A stretch of DNA of 56,033 nt, taken from assembly GCA_900539325.1 (NCBI GenBank), contig UQCC01000012.1, positions 1 to 56,033 on the forward strand, given 5' to 3'. Below are positions 9,839-16,914 of this stretch, piece by piece. The first letter of the stretch is position 1, and each line of letters begins with the position of its first letter. This DNA comes from an uncultured Eubacterium sp. Lineage in GTDB: Bacteria; Bacillota; Clostridia; Oscillospirales; Acutalibacteraceae. The position numbers were made by a program, and so were the translations under genes. Below the pieces are notes generated by a model that was not told the DNA's origin, made no database searches, and saw nothing but the letters and a program-made list of their open reading frames with translations.

Positions 9839-10930
9839 ATGGCTGACACAAGTGTAAAAAAAGTTAAGCGTTCCCGTGCTTCCGTTTGGATTGAAAAGTT
9901 CAAGGCGGCAGACAAGGACGACAAAAAAAGATTAATCACGGATTTGCTTTTTAACAATGCAATGTACATCATTATTGCTATTGCAGTAGTTTTTATAGCA
10001 ATTAAGGTTCCGGCATTCTTGAGCGTTTCGTCAATAGTAAACATTGTTTCGCTCACTGCCGCAAAACTTCCTATAGCTCTCGGTATCGCAGGATGTATTG
10101 TACTTACCGGTACGGATATTTCCGCAGGTCGATGCGTAGGTCTTACCGCTTGCGTTGCGGCTTCGCTTTTGCAGATGACGGGCTATGCAAACAAAATGTT
10201 CCCTAACCTCAACACAATGCCGCTTTTCGTGGTATTTCTTGCGGTTATCGCAATCGGTGCGGTTGTAGGTCTTGTAAACGGATTCTTTGTAGCAAAGTTC
10301 AAGCTTCATCCGTTTATCGTTACTCTTTCAACTCAGCTTATCGTTTTCGGTACTGTTCTTATGTACCTTATGATAGGCGGCAACAACGGTCAAACTCTTT
10401 CGGGTCTTGATGCGTCATACACAAACTTTATCACAGGCACGCTCTTTACAATCGGCGGTGTTGCAATTCCTAAGTATGTTCTTTATTCGGTAATTTTAAC
10501 TGCTGTTATGTGGGTTATCTGGAACAAAACAAAGTTCGGCAAAAATATGTTTGCAGTAGGTTCAAACGAGGAAGCCGCAAGGGTTTCCGGCGTAAATGTG
10601 TTTATGACAATACTTATGGTATTTGTTCTTGCAGGCGTTATGTACGGTATTACGGGCTTTATTGAAGGTGCTCGTATCGCTTCCTGTTCGGCAAATACAG
10701 GTCTTAACTACGAATGCGATGCCATTGCGGCTTGCGTAATCGGCGGTGTATCGTTTGTAGGCGGTACAGGTAAAATCAGCGGTATCGTAATCGGCGTACT
10801 TCTTTTGCAGATTATCTTTGCAGGACTTAATTTCCTCTCGGTATCGGCAAATATGCTTTACATCATCAAGGGTGTAATCATTCTCGTGGCTTGTGCAATT
10901 GATATGCGTAAATATCTTGCACGCAGATAA
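9839..10930 (+). CDS. mglC: Galactose/methyl galactoside ABC transporter permease
   Basis: A 363-residue BPD_transp_2 permease with about 8-10 membrane helices. It carries the family motif region around GTDISAGRCVGLTA, and VIGGVSFVGGTGKISG near the C-terminus. The start beginning MADTSVKK is chosen because AAGGAGG lies 8 bases upstream, overlapping the end of mglA; an ATG at 9806 inside mglA is in frame but unsupported. It forms the channel for the MglA/MglB system. A basic N-terminal extension of about 35 residues precedes the first helix. Confidence 0.94.
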   Translation: MADTSVKKVKRSRASVWIEKFKAADKDDKKRLITDLLFNNAMYIIIAIAVVFIAIKVPAFLSVSSIVNIVSLTAAKLPIALGIAGCIVLTGTDISAGRCVGLTACVAASLLQMTGYANKMFPNLNTMPLFVVFLAVIAIGAVVGLVNGFFVAKFKLHPFIVTLSTQLIVFGTVLMYLMIGGNNGQTLSGLDASYTNFITGTLFTIGGVAIPKYVLYSVILTAVMWVIWNKTKFGKNMFAVGSNEEAARVSGVNVFMTILMVFVLAGVMYGITGFIEGARIASCSANTGLNYECDAIAACVIGGVSFVGGTGKISGIVIGVLLLQIIFAGLNFLSVSANMLYIIKGVIILVACAIDMRKYLARR

Positions 10931-11013
10931 ATTATTTGTTAAAATCTTGTGGAGAACAGTTTTGTCTGTGTCAAAGCAAGCGTTATAAATCCCCCTGAAA
11001 GGCAGTGAAAAAT

Positions 11014-11382
11014 ATGAATGAAAACAATACAATGAACCTGAATACGGAAAGAAAGCCCGGAGGACTTTACCGAAATGTCAAAATGTCGGTAAAAACCGCC
11101 GACAAGCTCATTCTTATAGGTATTATCGTTCTTATCGCCTGTATGATTTTTGCGGTAAGTCATGCAGGCTTCACTGTCACATTCAATACAGACGGCGGCT
11201 CTCAAATAGACGATCAAAAGGTTATGTACGGTCAACTTGTCGATGTGGATGAAAATCCGGTAAAAGAGGGTTACACCTTTACCGGATGGTACACCGATAA
11301 GGATTGCACAAATCGGTTTGATGTCAACAAAGACACAGTCAGCGACAGCTTAACTTTGTATTCGGGTTGGGCAAAGAAATAA
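11014..11382 (+). CDS. Small membrane protein with a single InlB B-repeat
   Basis: A 122-residue protein with a basic cytoplasmic N-terminus, one membrane helix (about residues 34-52) and one Listeria-Bacteroides/InlB B-type repeat (PF09479) ending in YTFTGWYTDKDC...LYSGWAKK. The start at ATG 11014 has GAAAGG 11 bases upstream; a GTG at 11005 is in frame but too close to that site. It lies between mglC and the aldo/keto reductase and is probably in the mgl transcript. Function is unknown; an extracytoplasmic helper of the sugar system is only a guess. Confidence 0.8.
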   Translation: MNENNTMNLNTERKPGGLYRNVKMSVKTADKLILIGIIVLIACMIFAVSHAGFTVTFNTDGGSQIDDQKVMYGQLVDVDENPVKEGYTFTGWYTDKDCTNRFDVNKDTVSDSLTLYSGWAKK

Positions 11383-11400
11383 TTAACGGAGAACGGTTAT

Positions 11401-12396
11401 ATGTATACAGCAAGTGAAAAAAGATACGATACTATGGTTTATAACAGATGCGGCAACAGCGGATTAAAACTCCCTGCCGTGTCACTCGGATTTTGGCATA
11501 ATTTCGGCGATAATTGCCTTTATTCAAATATGAAAGATTTGTGCTTTACCGCTTTTGATAACGGTATTACCCACTTTGACCTTGCGAATAATTACGGTCC
11601 CGAACCGGGAAGTGCCGAGAAAAATTTTGGCAAAATCTTAAATCAGGAAATGAAGGCTTACCGTGATGAAATGATAATCAGTACCAAGGCAGGCTATGAG
11701 ATGTGGCAGGGACCTTACGGTTGCAGAAACGGCAGTCGCAAATATCTTCTTGCAAGTCTTGACCAAAGTTTGCAGCGTATGGGTCTTGATTATGTGGATA
11801 TTTTTTATCATCATTGTCTTGATCCCGAAACTCCGCTTGAAGAAACCATGGGTGCACTTGCAACGGCGGTTCAAAGCGGCAAGGCCCTTTATGTCGGTGT
11901 TTCAAATTACGACGGCGAAAATTTGAAAAAGGCGTGCAAAATACTTACCGAACTCAAATGCCCGTTTGTCATCAATCAAAACAGATATTCGATTTTTGAC
12001 AGAACCATAGAAAATAATGGTTTAAAGCAAACTGCGCTTGAACTCAAAAAAGGCATAATTGCTTTCAGTCCTCTTGCACAGGGGCTTCTCACAAACAGGT
12101 ATTTAAACGGCATCCCAATCGACAGCAGGGCTGCAAAAGACAGCAGATTTTTGAAGCAGTCGGCTATAACCGATGAAAAAATTGCAAAAATCAAAGCATT
12201 GTCAAAAATCGCAGAGCAAAGAGGTCAAACTCTTGCCGAAACAGCTCTTGCGTGGGTGCTCAAGGACGGTGCGGTAGCTTCTGTTTTAATCGGAGCATCA
12301 AAGCCGTCACAAATTCTTGATAATATCAAAGCTATTCAAAACACTTCGTTTACTGTTGAAGAACTTGAAGCAATAGATAAAATAAGCTTGGGTTGA
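11401..12396 (+). CDS. Aldo/keto reductase (YghZ/YhdN-like)
   Basis: A 331-residue NADPH-type aldo/keto reductase with TIM-barrel motifs: catalytic Asp and Tyr in THFDLANNYG, Lys in IISTKAGY, and His in IFYHHCLD. The N-terminal sequence and length match the YghZ group (AKR14), which reduces aldehydes including L-glyceraldehyde 3-phosphate. GGAG precedes the ATG by about 9 bases. As the last gene of the mgl transcript it may act on aldehydes or sugars formed during growth on the imported sugar (inference). Confidence 0.9.
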   Translation: MYTASEKRYDTMVYNRCGNSGLKLPAVSLGFWHNFGDNCLYSNMKDLCFTAFDNGITHFDLANNYGPEPGSAEKNFGKILNQEMKAYRDEMIISTKAGYEMWQGPYGCRNGSRKYLLASLDQSLQRMGLDYVDIFYHHCLDPETPLEETMGALATAVQSGKALYVGVSNYDGENLKKACKILTELKCPFVINQNRYSIFDRTIENNGLKQTALELKKGIIAFSPLAQGLLTNRYLNGIPIDSRAAKDSRFLKQSAITDEKIAKIKALSKIAEQRGQTLAETALAWVLKDGAVASVLIGASKPSQILDNIKAIQNTSFTVEELEAIDKISLG

Positions 12397-12420
12397 CAAT
12401 TTAACAATATTAATAAAAAA

Positions 12421-12463
12421 TGCCAAAAGTGCCACAAATTCGATGTTTGTGGCACTTTTGGCG
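12421..12463. other. Strong 17-bp hairpin after the aldo/keto reductase
   Basis: Arms TGCCAAAAGTGCCACAAA and TTTGTGGCACTTTTGGC pair almost perfectly around a 7-base loop. The T-tract needed for intrinsic termination is present only in the minus-strand direction (A-run at 12413-12420). On the plus strand it is therefore a weak or RNA-stabilising end. Confidence 0.65.
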
Positions 12464-12554
12464 TGGTTCAGGGGCTTTATCGACAGTCTGTGCATTTTTC
12501 CTTGTTCTTAAACATTAAATGGTTTATAATATTATCAAAGGAAAAGGTGATGTT

Positions 12555-13487
12555 ATGCCGGCTTACTCAACTCATTATTTGTTTGCGTATGAACTTATGG
12601 AAAAAATTAAAAGCAATGTCGATTTTGCCCTTGACGAACAGGCGGTATATATCGGCACTCAGGGTCCCGATATATTTTACGACCACAGAATTCTGCCGTG
12701 GATGTGCGGAAAAAGTTTGCGTAAAGTCGGTTCTGTTTTGCACAGGGCAAAGCCGAGTGTTCAGTTTGACGCTTTGCGTGATTATGTAAATCAACATCCC
12801 GATGACGATATTGCAAAATCTTATGCCGTAGGCTTTATTCTTCACTATGCTCTTGACAGGGTTTGCCATCCGTATGTGTATTTTATGCAATACAGATTTA
12901 AGGAGCTTTATCCCGATATTCACACATTTACGGCTCACAATATGGCAGAGTTTGCACTTGATTCTTATTTGCTGTTTAAGAAATTAGGCGTGCAAAATCC
13001 TGCGTCGTTTGACACTTCAAAAACTCTTAATTATACAGACTTAACACGCACGCATTGTGCAAAAATCATCAGCTTTTTTGTGTCGAATTCAACGGAAAAT
13101 TTCGTCAGTCAATTTGATGCCGAGCAGGCGATAGACGATTTGAAATATATTCAAAAGGTCACCTTTGACCCAAACGATAAAATCTGCAAGGTGCTGAAGC
13201 CTGCCGAGACTTTTGCTTCGCCGTTCACAAAGAATTTCAAGCCGTCCTCTATGTTCAGAGTTGACGATATGCAATATGCCGCAAAGTTTGCCAACAACAG
13301 ACACGGTATCTGGTACTCGCCGTATAATAAAAGCGTTGCGAGAAAGGAAAGTTTTGCCGATTTGTTTGAAAATGCAAAACCCGAAGCAATCTTTATAATA
13401 CAAGGCTTTTTTGAAAATAAAGATACCTTTGAACTTACAGGTGATTTGTCGTTTTTAACGGGCGAAAGGGTAAAGTACGAGGCTTGA
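12555..13487 (+). CDS. Zinc-dependent phospholipase C family protein
   Basis: A 310-residue protein matching the zinc-dependent phospholipase C family (PF00882). Metal-binding His and Asp residues are visible in the N-terminal STHYLFAYELM, in GTQGPDIFYDHR and in FILHYALDRVCHPYV. There is no signal peptide, so it is probably cytosolic, as in many clostridial homologues of unknown substrate. The start beginning MPAYSTHY is preceded by AAGGTGA. An earlier in-frame ATG at 12519 has no such site. Confidence 0.88.
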   Translation: MPAYSTHYLFAYELMEKIKSNVDFALDEQAVYIGTQGPDIFYDHRILPWMCGKSLRKVGSVLHRAKPSVQFDALRDYVNQHPDDDIAKSYAVGFILHYALDRVCHPYVYFMQYRFKELYPDIHTFTAHNMAEFALDSYLLFKKLGVQNPASFDTSKTLNYTDLTRTHCAKIISFFVSNSTENFVSQFDAEQAIDDLKYIQKVTFDPNDKICKVLKPAETFASPFTKNFKPSSMFRVDDMQYAAKFANNRHGIWYSPYNKSVARKESFADLFENAKPEAIFIIQGFFENKDTFELTGDLSFLTGERVKYEA

Positions 13488-13610
13488 GATTAAAAAAATC
13501 AAGCAGTTTATGAATTGCTGTAAATATGGACCGTCAACATTTGAATAACGCAGGCGATTACTCGGCAATTAAGGACGGCACAAATGAAAACAATAACCCT
13601 TTGAAATAAA

Positions 13611-13652
13611 AATTCCCTCCTGATGTATATTCTGCATCAAGAGGGATTTTTT
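13611..13652. terminator. Bidirectional terminator
   Basis: Stem TCCCTC.TGATG / CATCAAGAGGGA with A-run before and T6 after. It serves the phospholipase-like gene and the converging minus-strand gene at 13698. Confidence 0.8.
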
Positions 13653-13697
13653 AATAGTATTATGGACAAAACACAGGGAGTTTAAACCGATTTAAAT

Positions 13698-14249
13698 TTA
13701 TACAAAATGTCGCAAAGCATTGTCAAGGCTTAAGTCGTCCATGGCTTCAAGCTCTGTTTTGCCTTGCATAACCTTGCCGTTCTTTATTTCAAACGAAAAT
13801 GATGAAATAGGGAATTCGTCCGGCAAATCTTTTATTGTAACTTTGCCGTCATTGTAGTAATATACGCTGTATCCCTTTGTATATTCGGCGTCAAGTCCTT
13901 CAATTGTTTCTTTGCCGAAAAATGCGAGGTTTACTTGATTGTTTTTGTCAAATTCAAAAACATAGACCGTCAGCTTTTCATCATCATAAAGATACCAATA
14001 TTTACCCTGAACGGCATTAGGCACTGCGTTGGCTTTGCCGTTTTTTGTAGGTTTAACCGTGCTTTCATCTTTTACCGTAACTTCGGTAGGAGCGGTTGCC
14101 GGGATAGTTGTATTTGTTACATTAACCGTTGTTTGCTCACTTACGGAGTCGGTGTTTGGCTTGGAATTAACTGCATACATTATTGCAATAAGAGCTGCAA
14201 TGACAATAATTATTGCAATAATTATGCAAAAAGTTTTTTTATTTTTCAT
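13698..14249 (-). CDS. Hypothetical membrane-anchored protein with Thr-rich linker
   Basis: A 183-residue protein with a short basic start, one hydrophobic helix (about 7-27), a Thr/Val-rich linker (about 35-70) and a C-terminal extracytoplasmic domain of about 100 residues rich in Tyr, Phe and Lys. No family is recognised. Its ATG lies inside the last 11 bases of the DUF1858 gene and has no strong ribosome site, which suggests translational coupling. It has the same plan (helix, Thr linker, small outer domain) as the protein at 617-1155. Confidence 0.75.
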   Translation of the reverse strand: MKNKKTFCIIIAIIIVIAALIAIMYAVNSKPNTDSVSEQTTVNVTNTTIPATAPTEVTVKDESTVKPTKNGKANAVPNAVQGKYWYLYDDEKLTVYVFEFDKNNQVNLAFFGKETIEGLDAEYTKGYSVYYYNDGKVTIKDLPDEFPISSFSFEIKNGKVMQGKTELEAMDDLSLDNALRHFV

Positions 14250-14448
14250 CTTTATTTGCTAAATAATCTTGAATATCCTTGAGTACCTTGTCGCTGTCAA
14301 GGCCGTGAACCTGACAAGCCTCCTCAAGTGACTCGCCGATTGATGCAGGGCAACCTACACAGTGCATACCGGCTTCCATAAGAATAACGGCAATTCCTCT
14401 GTCATATTCAATCATATCGCCCATGGTTGTTTGCTTTGTAATTTCCAT
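14239..14448 (-). CDS. DUF1858 domain protein (hybrid-cluster-protein-associated disulfide domain)
   Basis: A 69-residue protein that is essentially one DUF1858 domain (PF08984/TIGR03980). The redox CxxC is at Cys30-Cys33 in GMHCVGCPAS. Family members occur alone or fused to hybrid cluster proteins and are proposed to handle disulfide or NO-related chemistry in anaerobes. AAAGGAAG precedes the ATG. It has its own promoter just downstream of luxS and overlaps the next gene by 11 bases. Confidence 0.9.
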   Translation of the reverse strand: MEITKQTTMGDMIEYDRGIAVILMEAGMHCVGCPASIGESLEEACQVHGLDSDKVLKDIQDYLANKDEK

Positions 14449-14499
14449 ATTTAATAACTTCCTTTCAATATTTTATTATTAGCCTTTCGACTAAGTTGT

Positions 14500-14528
14500 A
14501 TACTATCATAACTTTAAAAGTTAGTCAA
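14500..14528 (-). promoter_or_regulatory. Promoter of the DUF1858 gene
   Basis: On the minus strand TTGACT (14528-14523) and TAGTAT (14505-14500) are 17 bases apart. The spacer contains a short near-palindrome AACTTTTAAAGTT that could be an operator. Confidence 0.6.
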
Positions 14529-14533
14529 CAGGA

Positions 14534-15025
14534 TTATTCTATTGAATCGTCATCTTCTTTAGGCGGTGCAACAGGATATGCAAGGTCGTCCTTTGTCCAG
14601 TCCTTTATTACATTTAAAAAGTGCTTTGCTTCTTCTTTTGCCTGCGGAAGATTATGCTCAAGGCAGTTGCCGCATTCGTTAGGCGAAGCGTTTGGTATTC
14701 TGCCCCAAAATTCCGCAACATAGTTAAAGGCATTTTTGATGAGTTCAATTGAATATTTGTCGCTCAAATTTTTTGTGAGCAGGTAAAATCCCGTTCTGCT
14801 GCCCATAGGACCAAAGAAAATAATATTGTCTGCAAATTCAACCGTTTCAAGATAAGTGTTCACTATGTGCTCTATGGTATGAAGAGCAGAATTTGTAAGC
14901 ACTTGCTCTTTGTTCGGTGCTTTCATTCTGATGTCATATGTTGTGATGTCGTCATTGATTTTGTAAAGGTAAATACCTTCCTTTAAGATATTGTAGTCAA
15001 TGTCGGCACTTGGATTGATTTTCAT
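14534..15025 (-). CDS. luxS: LuxS-family S-ribosylhomocysteine lyase with Cys-to-Ser change
   Basis: A 163-residue protein of the LuxS family, which cleaves S-ribosylhomocysteine to homocysteine and the AI-2 precursor DPD. The metal site is intact: His49 and His53 in HTIEH and Cys118 in ECGN, with the base Glu52. The residue matching catalytic Cys84 of B. subtilis LuxS (family motif GPMGCxTG) is Ser76 here, read as AGC in GPMGSRTGFY. AI-2 formation may therefore be impaired or changed. GGAGGGA precedes the ATG. No pfs or metE neighbour is present. Family assignment is firm; activity is uncertain. Confidence 0.88.
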   Translation of the reverse strand: MKINPSADIDYNILKEGIYLYKINDDITTYDIRMKAPNKEQVLTNSALHTIEHIVNTYLETVEFADNIIFFGPMGSRTGFYLLTKNLSDKYSIELIKNAFNYVAEFWGRIPNASPNECGNCLEHNLPQAKEEAKHFLNVIKDWTKDDLAYPVAPPKEDDDSIE

Positions 15026-15100
15026 ACTTATCCCTCCGTGTATACTAAATTAATGCTATTTTACCACATTTGGTATGCTTTTTCCATATTGAATTTCAAA

Positions 15101-15946
15101 TTATACAAGATTTTTTATATCTTCGGGAAAGTCACACGAAATGTGCATAGCTTTTTCTGTTATCGGATGTGTAAAGTAAATGTCTTTACAGTGTAAAGCT
15201 TGTCTGCTTATGTCGGAACAGTTGCCGCCGTATAAGCTGTCACCGAGCAGGCTGTGTCCGATATGCTCCATATGCACTCTGATTTGGTGTGTTCTGCCTG
15301 TTTTAAGATTAAATTTAACAAGTGTTCGGTTGTTGCTTGATTTAACAGGGAGGTATTCGGTAATTGCTTTTTCTCCATTTTCATCAACCTTGCGTTTTAT
15401 GATGCTGTCACCGCATCGTGCAATAGGAGCGTCAACAATTCCGTCGTTTTTTATAATTCCGTCTACAACGGCATAGTAATCTTTTTTGATTTTGCCGGCA
15501 AGTTTGGCGGCGGCAAGTTCGTTTTTCGCAACAAGCACAAGTCCGCTTGTGTCACGGTCGAGTCGATACACAGCCCTGAAAGCCATATCTTCTCCGCAGT
15601 GATATGCCACAAAATTTGAAAGTGTGTCGCCGATGTGATTTCTGCTTTCATGCACCGGCATAAGCGGAGGCTTGTTCAACACGATTATGTCCTCGTCTTC
15701 ATAAGGAATTTCAATATCAATGCACATCGGTCGTGCAATGTGACCCGAATTTTCGATTTTTATTGTAAGAGTGTCGTCGGTTGACAATTCTTCTATCGTT
15801 TTTGCAAAAACACCGTTTTTTGTTATTCCGTTTTCGGTGTGCTTGAGTTTTGTTAAAAGTGATGAAGATACGCCGAATTCTCTCAAAAAAGTTTTTATTT
15901 GTTTGCCGCTGTCTTTTTCAGTTATGTTAAAGTTAATTATTCTCAT
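15101..15946 (-). CDS. RluA-family RNA pseudouridine synthase
   Basis: A 281-residue pseudouridine synthase acting on rRNA or tRNA. It has an S4-like N-terminus (about 1-75) and a catalytic domain with the RLDRDTSGL motif containing the catalytic Asp (about residue 130), followed by the KTGRTHQIRVHM region. A Tyr replaces the usual His before RLD. The start MRIINFNI is chosen by homology; only a weak AGGGA lies upstream, and an in-frame ATG further up has no better site. The target base cannot be named. It lies downstream of the DegV gene in the same orientation. Confidence 0.88.
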   Translation of the reverse strand: MRIINFNITEKDSGKQIKTFLREFGVSSSLLTKLKHTENGITKNGVFAKTIEELSTDDTLTIKIENSGHIARPMCIDIEIPYEDEDIIVLNKPPLMPVHESRNHIGDTLSNFVAYHCGEDMAFRAVYRLDRDTSGLVLVAKNELAAAKLAGKIKKDYYAVVDGIIKNDGIVDAPIARCGDSIIKRKVDENGEKAITEYLPVKSSNNRTLVKFNLKTGRTHQIRVHMEHIGHSLLGDSLYGGNCSDISRQALHCKDIYFTHPITEKAMHISCDFPEDIKNLV

Positions 15947-15990
15947 AGTTAAAAAATATCCCTGCCGAACAGACGACAGGGGATTTTGCA

Positions 15991-16842
15991 TTATTTTGTA
16001 AATGAAACGATAAGACCGCCGTTTGCGGCGTAAACAGAGTTGAGCCCGCTTGCCTTAACGATTTCAACCGAACCAAAGCCGGCACATTCAAGTTTTTCTG
16101 CAACAAGTTTTGCCTTGTCCTCACAGCATACATGAGAAAGAATGATTCTTTGCTCGCTCGGATTTTTATCCTTAACTTCACCTGCTATGATGGTTGCCAT
16201 TTTAATAAGTGCTCTGTTTGAGCTGAATTCCTGACCTGCAAGTTTTACAGAACCCTCTTGTGTTCTTTCGCAGATTAATTTGAGTTTAATCTTTTTGAGG
16301 ATTGTTGCAGCCATAGCGTAAAGTCTGCCGTTTTGATTGAGAACATCAAGCGACTCAAGACAAAAATAAAGTGCTGTGTGGTTAACAATAAAATCTTCAA
16401 CAGTGGAAACTATTGTCTCAAAATCTGCACCGTTGTCGCCGAGTTCCTTGATTTTTTCTGCAATCAGGCTTTCAAGTCCTGATGTTGCAAGAGAATTGAA
16501 TACATGAACATTTTTGCCCGGGTGTTCTTCTTCAAAAAGCATTTTGCCCTGAATTGCACTGTTGTATGTACCCGAAAGTTTGTCTGTAATTGTTAAAACA
16601 TAAATGTCGTCCTCGTCACAATCCATTGCACTTGCAAATGCTTCCGGTGACGGACATGCTGTTTTTGGAACATTCTTTGATTCAAGCACTCTTCTTATGA
16701 AGTCGTTTTGGTCAAAATTCTCATCATCTTGTATGGTGTAGTCGTCAATACAGAGCGTTAACGGAACAAATGTGATGTTGTCCCAATCTTTCATTCTTTC
16801 GGTTTTGTCGCAGCAGCTGTCTGCAATTATTCTGAAACTCAT
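15991..16842 (-). CDS. DegV family fatty-acid-binding protein
   Basis: A 283-residue DegV protein (PF02645). Members bind fatty acids and act with FakA-type kinases. The N-terminal IIADSCCDKT, the TACPSPEAF segment, the LSGTYNSA loop and the C-terminal GLNSVYAANGGLIVSF region all match the family. No fakA is nearby. It precedes the pseudouridine synthase gene, 44 bases apart, and could share its transcript. Confidence 0.92.
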   Translation of the reverse strand: MSFRIIADSCCDKTERMKDWDNITFVPLTLCIDDYTIQDDENFDQNDFIRRVLESKNVPKTACPSPEAFASAMDCDEDDIYVLTITDKLSGTYNSAIQGKMLFEEEHPGKNVHVFNSLATSGLESLIAEKIKELGDNGADFETIVSTVEDFIVNHTALYFCLESLDVLNQNGRLYAMAATILKKIKLKLICERTQEGSVKLAGQEFSSNRALIKMATIIAGEVKDKNPSEQRIILSHVCCEDKAKLVAEKLECAGFGSVEIVKASGLNSVYAANGGLIVSFTK

Positions 16843-16914
16843 AGGCTATCTACCTTTATATTTTATAATTTGTGTTTTTATTATATTCATTATTGTTTGT
16901 ATTGTCAATATTTG

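Noticed and set aside
13526..13609. A 27-codon frame (MDRQHLNNAGDYSAIKDG...) between the phospholipase-like gene and its terminator
   Set aside because: No ribosome site and no recognised homology; too short to support as a gene, though it could be a fragment.
15026..15100. SAM riboswitch upstream of luxS
   Set aside because: The region is too short and lacks S-box motifs; only a small TACCA/TGGTA dyad is present.
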